This document shows positions 1-9,800 of a DNA stretch of 64,000 bases, in pieces (positions within the stretch are counted from its first letter, which is position 1; every line of letters begins with the position of its first letter). The DNA comes from Zantedeschia hybrid cultivar (taxonomy: Eukaryota; Streptophyta; Magnoliopsida; Alismatales; Araceae). The notes under the pieces were generated by a model. That model was not told where the DNA came from. It ran no database searches and saw only the letters and a program-made list of their open reading frames with translations. The position numbers were made by a program, and so were the translations under genes. The stretch is taken from NCBI GenBank assembly GCA_030544215.1, contig JARZZO010000002.1, forward strand, positions 29,449,395 through 29,513,394. Reading direction: 5' to 3'.

Positions 1-1
1 C

Positions 2-1538
2 GGCAGAGCGAGGATCATCCGTCCGAACGCCGTCCCTTTCGCCTGCCGTTGGCAGCCGGTCGTGGATACGGCTCCACAGCATCACCAGCTGACGGCCCTC
101 CGCCGTCAGTTTCTTGATTATCCAGAACTCCTGGTAAACTTTTAACTTGTTTAATTTTATTAAATTTTTTTTGTGCAATTAAATGCAAGTTATTTATGAA
201 TGCATCTAACCTATATGCAGGTGATATGGCGCCCATACTTGGGCATGAATGAGGAGGGTCAGCCGTGGGTGACGGCTGGCAGGAGGCGGTTCGGGAGGCA
301 AATGTGGGTGCATTGCCTCAATGAGATCGAGCTCCTCCGCCTCCGGCTCGTGATGAGGACCCTGGGCCTCCACCAGGAATGGATTGACGAGGAGGTCCCG
401 GAGGGCGTCGGGAGGAGCATGAGGGGCAAGCAAGCCCTCACCGACTGGCGTGCCAAATTCCCGGAGCAGTACGAGGATTGGCACCGTCGGGGCGTACGAG
501 TGGAGTCACGGGCGGTGAGTAGCGAGGCCTACCTCCAGCAGTACCGGGCCCACTACGCCGATCAGCTTCGGCTCCTCCGACCACTCGATGTAAGTATGCA
601 TTCATGCTTCTTTAATTTTATTATTATCTTGATTTATATTTGTGAATGAATGTATGTATGACATGCAGGACGCGCGTGATGCGGTCATCGTCGATCTCCG
701 GGCCCGCCTACATGATGCGGAGGCCCAGCTCGAACAAGTTCAGAAGGAACTGTATGACTTGGTATGTATGAATGAATATGAATGTATGTTTTAATTAATT
801 GATTGTTTTGGCGATTAACCACTGACAGTTATCTTTCGATGCAGCGAGCCGTCTACACCCAGGCGGCTCCTCCTACTCATGGAGCTTCATCTTCCTCGTC
901 CACTCATGATGTTGCTATGGCTAACCTCCAGAGTCAGCTCGCCTCCGCCATCCATCGGGCTTCTCTCGCGGAGGAGGATCGTGCTGCTCAGGTAAGTTCT
1001 TCAACTTTTGAATTCTGAAATTGATTACTTGCTTGATTGCCTTGGACTAACGAAATCTTCCTTTCAGGTTGCTGAGCTTCAGGAAGCCCTTCAGAGGGCT
1101 GAAGCGGACATAGAGCATGCCCGTGCTGCAGCGGCTCGTGCTGAGGCTGATGCAGAGCGGATTCGGGCTCTGGAGGAGCAGGTGGCTCGACTCTCGACAG
1201 GAGATCTTGCGCGAGAGGTTGCACACCTCCAGTCTCGACTGGGGTTCATCACCGAAGAGCGAGAGCGCGAGCGCCTTCGACTGGAGGGTCTTCTGGGCCG
1301 GTTGTCAGTTGCAGAGCATGAGCGCAAAATGGTGGAGGAGAGGTACCAGCGAGCTCGACAGCGCGCCCATGAGCGTGGTTTGACCAGTGCTTTTACGGTT
1401 AGTGCTGCTGTGTCTTCCGGCCAGGCAGGGCCGAGCGCGATGGGACCACCTCCACCTCCTAGTCGAGAGCCAGCACCGGATGCACCTGACGAGGCCCAGA
1501 GCCAGTTGGACGAGGGCGGAGGGGAGAGTCAGCCTTGA
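2..1538 (+). CDS. Antisense plant mobile domain (PMD) gene of copy A, 3' five exons, 5' end off-window
   Basis: Reading exons 2-133, 221-589, 669-761, 845-991 and 1068-1538 gives one open frame of about 266 codons. Every intron is phase 0 with GT-AG ends (for example CTG|GTAAAC at 133 and TATGCAG|GTG before 221). The first two exons give the C-terminal part of a PMD protein (PVVDTAPQHHQLTAL, VIWRPY, FGRQMWVHCLNEIE). The last three are rich in Glu, Arg and Ala with heptad-like spacing, a likely coiled coil, and end in a Pro/Glu-rich tail before TGA. PMD proteins are transposase-related, nuclear plant proteins; some act in silencing. The gene lies antisense between pol and the 3' LTR of copy A. 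Copy B carries the same gene with matching exon borders at 39903-37044. No stop is seen here, so this copy may be functional; its first two or three exons are off the left edge. Confidence 0.82.
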
Positions 1539-2817
1539 GGGCTCATGTATCTTTTCTTCATGTATCATGTACAAAAACACCTTTTGATAATATACGTGAA
1601 ACTTTTGGCTCCAATCTTGTGTTCCTGTGTTTATCTTGCATCCTGTACACACTTAACAAACAGGTTAAGTATCTGTTTAGGCTTAGCCCCTTGCCTGACC
1701 AAATAAATGGTCAATCAATCTTTTCTTCAATAAATGGTCAAGGGGCATGGCCTTTATTAACAAAGGTAGTAAGAATAATCAAACTTAAGTAAAGATGCAA
1801 CATACAAGCAAACATATGCTCACTGAAAATAAAAGAAATGAAACATACTAAGTGCAATAAGCAGATGTTAATTGAAATATTTTTGTTGTTTTGAAATATT
1901 CATTTTTGCTTGTGGTTTTGAAATATATGTATTTTTTTTATTTTGACATATGTATTTTTTTTTGAATATGTATATTTTTTTATATGTATTTTTTTTTGGA
2001 TTTTTTTGACATATGTATTTTTTTTGGATTTTTTTGACATATGTATTTTTTTGGATTTTGAAACATATGTATATTTTTTTTTTTTTTTTTTTTTTGACTT
2101 ATGTACTTTTTTTTTGGATTTTTAACTTATGTATTTTTTTGGGATTTTGACTAAAAGATCAGCATGGTACGTAGATCAAAAGATCATATTCATTTATTTA
2201 CTTAATTCCCAAATTGTTCTTTAACAACTTAACTTAAACCCATTGTGTTTGAATTTGTGTTTCCATTCGTGATCCCATTTGATGATTTGACCCTCAGTCA
2301 ATCTAAACCATTCCTTAAGTTTGGAGTACATCTCTTTAGAAAGAAAAGATGAATAAGTTTAGAAAGCCCATGAGAAGGTTCCGGAGACTTAAAAAGATGT
2401 CCCTTTCCTACCCTAGTATCCGTTGGGGTTCGGTCATTTCTTTCCGGGGTATTTATCGACCTTGCGTTCCCTTTTATTTCATTTCATGGCCTCCATGTAA
2501 CGTTTGTAATGTAATGGCCTTTTGATTTGACATTTGGCTTTTTGCCTTGCTTTTGCTTCTTTTTTTTTCGCTTTAGGACGGGTCTCCCCCATTTTTTTTA
2601 TGACGGCCTCCTACTAAGATGGCGGGTATTCTTGGTAGTCTATTCTAAGCCTCGTTCCGACATCATGGGCCGAGTTTAAAACAGAAATTTTACTTTAAAA
2701 AGAATGATTTGTACTTTGCACTTTCGGTCAAGCTTTCAATATTCTTTAGGACTTGTCATCTCTTGTTACTCACGAATCAAACGTGTCAGTGTGTGCAGTA
2801 ATGGGCTTGAAGTTAAA
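1539..2817. other. Noncoding region between pol and the antisense PMD gene, copy A
   Basis: This stretch holds the 3' untranslated parts of pol (minus strand) and of the PMD gene (plus strand), which converge here. It has a T-rich minisatellite at about 1930-2150 and a region around 2230-2680 that is the inverted counterpart of 35880-36360 in copy B. I see no conserved reading frame; the short frames here are not shared by the two copies. Confidence 0.6.
1930..2150. repeat. T-rich minisatellite (ATATGTA plus T-run units)
   Basis: Irregular units of roughly 20-35 bp repeat the pattern GACATATGTA followed by a run of T and GGATTTT. Copy B has the inverted equivalent at 36430-36700 (CAAAATCC, A-run, TACATATTT). 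The array is therefore an old part of the element and not a recent slippage event. Confidence 0.85.
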
Positions 2818-5800
2818 TTATCCAGACTGATAAGGAAATTTGAGTTTATAAATTTTCTGATTCCACTGGTCTTTGTACCATACTGATCGACTCTTTAACC
2901 TAAGGGTAGTATTTCTTAAGATGTAACCATTCCAGGGATGTTTTAACTCTTCTCCTTCTGCATTAACAAGACGATAAGCATTACCAGGAAAAGCGTGCGA
3001 TACAACATAAGGTCCTTCCCAGTTGGGTTGGAGCCTAGAACGCGGACCACCAGGTTTTATAAAAATTCTTTTGACAACCATTTCACCGACCTTGAACTTA
3101 CGTTCAATGACTTTCTTTTGATAAAAACGTGCTAGTCTATTTTGATAAACTTTTGCATGATTAGCAGCTGACCATCTTTTCTCGTCTAAAAGTTCCAATT
3201 GAGCAAGGAGTGCTGAACGATGTTCATCAATGGAAAATTCCTTATTCAATTGTACTCTTAATGACGGTATGAGGATCTCATATGGAACTACCGCCTCCAT
3301 TCCAAATGTTAAGGAATAAGGAGTCTGCCCAGTAGGTGTGCGGATTGAAGTTCGGTAGGCCCATAAAGCCTCAACCAATTTTTCTGGCCAATCTGAGAAT
3401 TTGTTAGATTTACACGTCTTTTTGATGATTTTTATCAAAGTCTTATTTGTTGCCTCTGCTTGGCCATTGCCTTGCGGATAATAAGGAGATGAATGATGCA
3501 ATGCAATTTTATACCTGTTACAGAGGTCCTTCAGTTCTTGTGACACGAACTGCGGTCCATTGTCGGTGACGATGGTGCTTGGAATTCCAAATCGGGTGAT
3601 GATGTTCTTCATGATGAACTTGCAGACGGTTGATGCTTTGATCTCCACGTACGCTTCAGCTTCTGCCCACTTGGTGAAGTATTCCGTTGCCGTGAGAATG
3701 AAAGATTTTTGCTTGATGCCGGAATCTGGGTTACCAAGAGGTCCAATAATGTCGAAAGCCCACATGGAGAAAGGCCATGGGGAAGAAACAGGATGGAGTG
3801 AAGATGCAGGAGAATGGATTTTGTCGGCGTGTAGTTGACACTTAGCACACCTACGAACATATCCTACACAATCTTCTTCTATGGTTGGCCAATAAAATCC
3901 TTGTCTAAGGATTTTCTTTGCTAGCATCTGTCCATTGACATGGCCACCACAAACTCCACTATGAGCTCCTTCCATAACCTTCCAAAGCTCATCTTCGTCT
4001 AGACATCTCAGAAGAACTCCATCAAAACCTCTCTTATACAATGCTCCCCCAACTAGGGTGTATCTTTGAGCAACTCTCCTGATAGCTCTCTTCTCCTCAG
4101 TTGTAGCTTCCTCAGGATACGATTGATCTTCACAATATTTTGCAATTTCATAATACCATGGCTTCTGTTCATCATCCATCTCTTCTAACAGCTCCATCAA
4201 CATGATTTCTCTTTTCTCAATGATATCTCCGTCTCTGACTTTCTTCAGCAACTTCTCCTTAGTTCTAAGGAATGAAGGGTCTTTCACGGCGGGTGAAAGA
4301 CGCCTATGAACTATGATTGATTCGGATTGTTTGCTGATGGGAAAATCAAGAGAAGATGCAAGTGAAGCTAGAGCGTCAGCTAAGATGTTTTGATTCCTAG
4401 GAACATGGACAAAGATCAATTTCGTGAAAAGCTTTGAGTAAGCAGAAGTAAGCTCCTGATAAGGCTTGAGCTTGGGATCGAGAGTTCGATACTTGGTCAG
4501 CACTTGGCGAAGAATCAATTGGCTATCACCCACAATCTTGAGTTTGGTAGCACCATGGAAATGAGCAGCCTCGAGACCAGCAAGGAGTGCCTCGTATTCA
4601 GCTATATTATTAGTAACTGGAAAGTCAAGCTGAAAGGCTTGTGGAATGGTGATACCTTCAGGTGATAACAGAACAATACCGATCCCTTTTCCATGAGAAT
4701 TCAGAGCTCCGTCAAAATGCAGAGTCCACATATCATCTCTGATTTGATTTACGGACATCAGTTCCTCATCCGGAAACTCTGATCGCACTGGATCAAATCG
4801 AGGAAGGGGATGATGAGCAAGATGTTCTGCTATGGCATAGCCTTTGATCGCTTTCTGTTGGATACAAATGATATCAAATTGAGATAGAAAGCTTTGCCAT
4901 CGTGCTAATCTATCAGTAAGAACAGATTTCTCCAGAAGGAATTTGATCGGATTCATCCTAGCGATGAGATGGACTTCATGGGCTAGAAAATAATGCTTTA
5001 GTTTCTGAACAACCCAGACCAATGCTGCACATGTTTTCTCCATCGCTGTATATCTCTGTTCAGCGGGGTTGAGAAGTTTAGAGAGATAGTAGGCTGCCCT
5101 CTCTTTTCCTTCTTCATCTTCTTGTGCTAAGACAGCCCCCACTGCATCATCCAGGACTGAAATGTAAAGTATCAATGGTTTGCCTGGAGATGGTGGTCTC
5201 AAAACAGGAGGACTTGCTAAGTAATTCTTCAATCCATCGAATGCCTCCTGACACTTATTGACCCAATCGAATTTGACTCCCGGCTTGGTAAGCTCGTAAA
5301 ACGGCTTACACCTTTGTAAGTGCTGGGAGACAAAACGGCGAATAAATTGCAACCTCCCGATTAATCCTCTCAACTCTTTCAAATTTTTAGGAGGTGGCAT
5401 TTCTCTAATAGCCTTCGCCTTGTTGGGATCGATCTCAATTCCCCGTTTGCTGACGATAAATCCAAGCAACTTTCCTGAAGATACCCCGAATACACATTTC
5501 TTGGGGTTCATCTTTAACTGATATTCTCTCGACCTCTCTAATACCCTTGCCAAAACTTTGGCGTGCTCAGCCTTTGTTTCCGATTTAACCAATAAGTCAT
5601 CCACATACACTTCCAAATCTATGTGCATCATGTCATGAAATATTGCCATCATGGCCCTCTGATAGGTGGCTCCAGCATTCTTCAATCCAAATGGCATGAC
5701 AACATAACAATATGTTCCCCAAGGTGTAGTGAATGATGTTTTCTCTTGATCTTCTTCTGCCAGCTTGATCTGATTATATCCTGAAAATCCGTCCATGAAT

Positions 5801-6873
5801 GATAACGTCTCATAGCCAGCAGTATTATCGATGAGTACATCAATATGAGGCAATGGAAAATCATCTTTAGGACACGCCCGATTCAAATCACGGAAGTCAA
5901 TGCAAATTCTGACCTTTCCGTCTTTCTTCATAACCGGGACTATGTTGGCCACCCATTGTGGATAAAGGACAACTCTAATAAATTTGGCTTTATGCAACTT
6001 ATCGACCTCTTCCTTCATCTTTAAAGCCATTTGTGGGTGGAATCGCCTTAATTTTTGTTTGACCGGGCTAGCTCCGTCCTTTAATGTCAATATGTGTTCA
6101 ACTAAAGACGAGTCTAACCCCGGCATATCTTCATAACTCCAGGCGAAAGTGTCCTTATAGTCCTTAAGTACTTGTACCATTGCTTTTTCATCCTCTGTAG
6201 AAAGACTTTTACTGACGAGGACAACCTTAGGTTCGTCTTCAGTCCCTAAATTAATTTCTTTGGTGGGCTCTTCTACGGCAGCTGAGGGTTCATCAAATCT
6301 CTTCACTCCACTGGCATATGCCTCAGCCGCGTCCTCGTCATCTTCCTCAATGGGGTCCTTTTCATGTACCAATTCATATACCCCGTACCCATCATTGACT
6401 GACTCATCATCTATGCAATCTTCTGGCATCTGAATCGGATTTTCTAAAAACTGAGGGATCAAAGAGCAAGAAGAGCACTTATCAGCTAAGTCCTGGAGGT
6501 ATCTATCTGGAATTTGTCTACCCTTGGGCTTTCTAGACTTCCTAACCTCACTAGACTGCCTAACTTCACTATCATAACCTAACGAAGATGAAGCAGGATG
6601 AAAATCCTGGGATACAAGTGGAAATACAAGAAAATCCTCCCGAGGGGAGGGACAGAGTAAATCTAGAAGAGAATCTTGACCGAAGGACCCGCGCGGTGGG
6701 GTGCAATCGGACAAGTAAGATGTTTCCTCGACGAGGATTTGGGAAGAATTTGTTGCCAAATTGGCGTTTTTTTTGGAAAATGAAAGAATTAAACATAAAG
6801 CAAGAATGAATAAAAATGGGAGGAGAATCAGACGGAGGAATTGGCACCAAGGCCAGAGGATTAGGGGGATCAT
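2818..6873 (-). CDS. pol: Pol polyprotein of Tat copy A: RT, RNase H, archaeal-type RNase H, integrase
   Basis: The frame of 1351 codons has no stop. Reverse transcriptase spans about residues 270-440, with YVDD near 422. The RT-linked RNase H follows at about 560-660. A second, archaeal-type RNase H lies at about 715-840 (FDGA, NNIAEYEA, GDSQL, ADALA), the hallmark of Tat elements. Integrase has an H-H-C-C zinc site at about 970-1015 and D, D, E near residues 1041, 1100 and 1136 (AFDIIGP, TDNGPQF, NGQAEATNK). Together these copy the genomic RNA to DNA and insert it. The first 33 or so codons overlap the gag-protease frame and probably are not the true start: the homologous pol sequence begins at the A8 run at 6767-6774, so Pol is probably made by frameshifting or slippage. 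No chromodomain was seen. Confidence 0.93.
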   Translation of the reverse strand: MIPLILWPWCQFLRLILLPFLFILALCLILSFSKKNANLATNSSQILVEETSYLSDCTPPRGSFGQDSLLDLLCPSPREDFLVFPLVSQDFHPASSSLGYDSEVRQSSEVRKSRKPKGRQIPDRYLQDLADKCSSCSLIPQFLENPIQMPEDCIDDESVNDGYGVYELVHEKDPIEEDDEDAAEAYASGVKRFDEPSAAVEEPTKEINLGTEDEPKVVLVSKSLSTEDEKAMVQVLKDYKDTFAWSYEDMPGLDSSLVEHILTLKDGASPVKQKLRRFHPQMALKMKEEVDKLHKAKFIRVVLYPQWVANIVPVMKKDGKVRICIDFRDLNRACPKDDFPLPHIDVLIDNTAGYETLSFMDGFSGYNQIKLAEEDQEKTSFTTPWGTYCYVVMPFGLKNAGATYQRAMMAIFHDMMHIDLEVYVDDLLVKSETKAEHAKVLARVLERSREYQLKMNPKKCVFGVSSGKLLGFIVSKRGIEIDPNKAKAIREMPPPKNLKELRGLIGRLQFIRRFVSQHLQRCKPFYELTKPGVKFDWVNKCQEAFDGLKNYLASPPVLRPPSPGKPLILYISVLDDAVGAVLAQEDEEGKERAAYYLSKLLNPAEQRYTAMEKTCAALVWVVQKLKHYFLAHEVHLIARMNPIKFLLEKSVLTDRLARWQSFLSQFDIICIQQKAIKGYAIAEHLAHHPLPRFDPVRSEFPDEELMSVNQIRDDMWTLHFDGALNSHGKGIGIVLLSPEGITIPQAFQLDFPVTNNIAEYEALLAGLEAAHFHGATKLKIVGDSQLILRQVLTKYRTLDPKLKPYQELTSAYSKLFTKLIFVHVPRNQNILADALASLASSLDFPISKQSESIIVHRRLSPAVKDPSFLRTKEKLLKKVRDGDIIEKREIMLMELLEEMDDEQKPWYYEIAKYCEDQSYPEEATTEEKRAIRRVAQRYTLVGGALYKRGFDGVLLRCLDEDELWKVMEGAHSGVCGGHVNGQMLAKKILRQGFYWPTIEEDCVGYVRRCAKCQLHADKIHSPASSLHPVSSPWPFSMWAFDIIGPLGNPDSGIKQKSFILTATEYFTKWAEAEAYVEIKASTVCKFIMKNIITRFGIPSTIVTDNGPQFVSQELKDLCNRYKIALHHSSPYYPQGNGQAEATNKTLIKIIKKTCKSNKFSDWPEKLVEALWAYRTSIRTPTGQTPYSLTFGMEAVVPYEILIPSLRVQLNKEFSIDEHRSALLAQLELLDEKRWSAANHAKVYQNRLARFYQKKVIERKFKVGEMVVKRIFIKPGGPRSRLQPNWEGPYVVSHAFPGNAYRLVNAEGEELKHPWNGYILRNTTLRLKSRSVWYKDQWNQKIYKLKFPYQSG

Positions 6874-9800
6874 ATAGTAATATGTCCCAGATCAGATCAT
6901 ACAACCTCTCTAGATCAAGAGGAGGTTGTGGTATAATGTCCCGAGGGGACAGAGTAATCATGACGGGCGGAGCCCGTGGAATATCTTCAATTATGACCCG
7001 CGACCAAGTCGGGGTCAAAAGTAGTGTGCGAAAAAGAGTATGGAGCATGAAGACATATGAAGGATATGTCCCCCTCCAGAGCAGATCCGTTGTATAACCA
7101 GCTTCATAGGGGTCATCTGGTTCCCCTTCATCAGTCTCTTCGGATAGCAGTATCCGCTTGTCAAATATAGCACCAGGGCTTTCAATTAATTCATCAATCT
7201 GTGGCGGCCATTTAGGTTCTGCAGGATCCAGAAATAGTCTGTTCAATGCAATATACAGGTCCCTCAGGTCGAACCACCTGTACCATTCACATTCAGGGTC
7301 ATGAAATTTCCTCCTTTTCATAGGCCGCAGAGCCTCCAAGGATTGGTACGTAAGTAATTCAGAGCAATGTCTGGCCAAATCCCTTCCATATATATCATGG
7401 AAGTCAAAACAGGAAGTAATGACTACCGTATTATCATAGCTAAGTATGGGCCCTTTCACGAAGTGAGTACACAGGGTCCATGTTAAGGGTTCTCGGCCTT
7501 CTTTGGGCGGTGTGGACATTGCCTCCCAGATCTTCGGGCCTTCTTTGATTTCTGCTTTCTGAACCGGATCTTGCTTCAGTTTTATTGGCCTATAGCCCAG
7601 ACCACTTCCAGGTGCTGCTCGATGATTTTTGACAGGAGTGGTCCTGCCTTGCAATTGTGTGCCCAGACCTTTCCCAGGCTCGTAGCCGTTTTTCATCATG
7701 ATCCTCCATCCTGGGGTACTCATGCACTTCCCCCTTTTGATAGCATCTAATGGATATGGAGAAATAGTAGCGGCTTTCAGAGGATCAGCCACTGGACGGT
7801 AGACCTGTAATACCGACAGAAAAGGTTGTCGGCCAGGTAAAACAGCAGATTTGATGTTCAAGGAATGAGCAGCAGCAAGGATCGGCATGCTCGTTACTTT
7901 AATTATTCGTCCTTTGTAAGGAAATTTGAGGCATTGATGATTCGTAGAAGGAATCGCCTCGAGAGTTTTAATATAAGGACGGCCTAAAATGGCATTTATG
8001 GAAGGGTCGATTTCCAAGATGTGAAATTCAACCTCTGCATGACTTACAGGGCCCAGCTCCACCTTTAAATAGACCATTCCCAGAGGGGAACGGGTAGAAT
8101 TGTCATATGCTGTTACTGATATGGGGCTGGGCAGCCATTTCTCTTTGGGCACACCGCACAGCTCTAGGGTCTTCGGAGGTAGAACATTGATCGAAGCCCC
8201 TGTGTCGACCAGGCATGCATCCACGGCCTTCTTACAGATATTAACCGTGATGCTCAGGGCCATGCTTCTGGCTGCTGGCGGTGCTAGTTCCGATGTATGG
8301 AATGTTATTGAGGGTTGGTCCCCCTGAGGAACTAGTAGTGCTGCAATCTTCTCTACCGGCACGTCTTCATTTACCATCACTTTTTGCAGATATTCCATTA
8401 AAGCTTCTTGGTGAATCTTAGATCTTTTGATCAGTTCGAGTATAGTAATCCGTGCCGGTGTCCGATCCAGGTGTTTCAACAGGTCGTATTGAGTGCCTGG
8501 TGCACTCTCTTCATTGTGGGCTTCCTCAGTCGGCTGTGATGGGCCGTCTCTGACTGTGGACTGAGGAAAGACCTTGTTGAAAATCCTGCCACTCCAGAGC
8601 GCGTGTTCTTCAACCGTGGAGGATCCAGGTGACACCTTAAGTACCGCAGAGTTGGATGGTGCGGAGGGTTGGTAGGTAGGTGATGGCGTAGGGCTAGGTG
8701 GTGATGGTGCGGTGCGGATTAAAGGCCTAGAGGGTTGGATAGTGGATGGATAAGTGGTTGGCGAAGTGGGGAATGGTACGCGTAATAGCGGTCTAGATGG
8801 TAAGGGGATATCTGTGTGGGTGGTGTTGGTAGCGGGTGAAGTAGGAAATGGTACGCGTAATAGTGGCCTAGATGGTAGGAGGGGTGCGTTATTGGTTTGC
8901 GGGGGGTTATACGATGGAGGCGTAGTGGTGCGGGGCGTAATGGGTCTAAGGAAGGGGGGTAGTGGTAATGGGTTATTGGGCGCGGGTGAGTGATATGTAG
9001 GTGTGGGTATGGGGGTAATGGTAACAGGTTGTGGCCTTGGTATGTGGATGGTGCGGCGTGATGGTCGCTCTGCGGTACTTTGGGTGTGACCCGTTGAACA
9101 AAGAGAGGAAGAGTCCTCTATTCTCCACTGCTGCCCACGACCAGCCTCAGACTGGCTGTTCGTCAAGATGGGAGCAACCTGGTTTTGGTTCTGGTGCTCC
9201 GGAAGTGGATTCTGCACTATGCCCATGTTAGGTGGTGCTACTGCTTGTGCCGGTGGTCTTGCTTGCTGCTGCTGCTGCTGCGGTCTCCTCGCCTTCAGGG
9301 CTGTTATGTACTTCTTCATTTCCTCCCAGTCAATGCCGCCCTGCTCATTGAGATCATGGATATAATCTCTGAATTGGAAGCAGGTGTCAATGGTATGCCC
9401 AGGTTGCCTATGGAAGTAGCAATACCTGGACGTATCGGCATTTTGAGGCCAGACGGCCTTCTCTCTCGGCAAAGCTAAGGCATTGGCTGCCATTAAAGCA
9501 CTGAAGATATCCGCCAAGGATTCTGGGAGGGCCGGGTACTCTGCCCTTTTCGGGCCTGGAGGTCTCCTTTGTTGGTTGTAGTCACCAGGAGGAGGGACAT
9601 TGTGGTACGCCGGCGGTGCACGCGGCTGGTACTGTGGCTGTTGCTGTTGCTGCTGATGTGGCTGCTGATACTGCTGTTGCCGTTGCGGCTGTTGCTGTAG
9701 CTGGTTCTGGTTTTGATTCGGCTGCTGGGGCCGCTGGTACTGCTGTTGGTAATGGGGGTTCTGCTGCTGCCTGTACCCCTGCTGGCTTGGCTGTGGTGGC

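Noticed and set aside
200..649. A 149-codon ORF as an independent gene
   Set aside because: It is PMD exon 2 (221-589) read into the following intron; a GT donor at 590 and the matching exon in copy B support the spliced model.
3560..3838. Plus-strand ORF opposite integrase
   Set aside because: Antisense shadow of the integrase catalytic region, not conserved as a frame in copy B.
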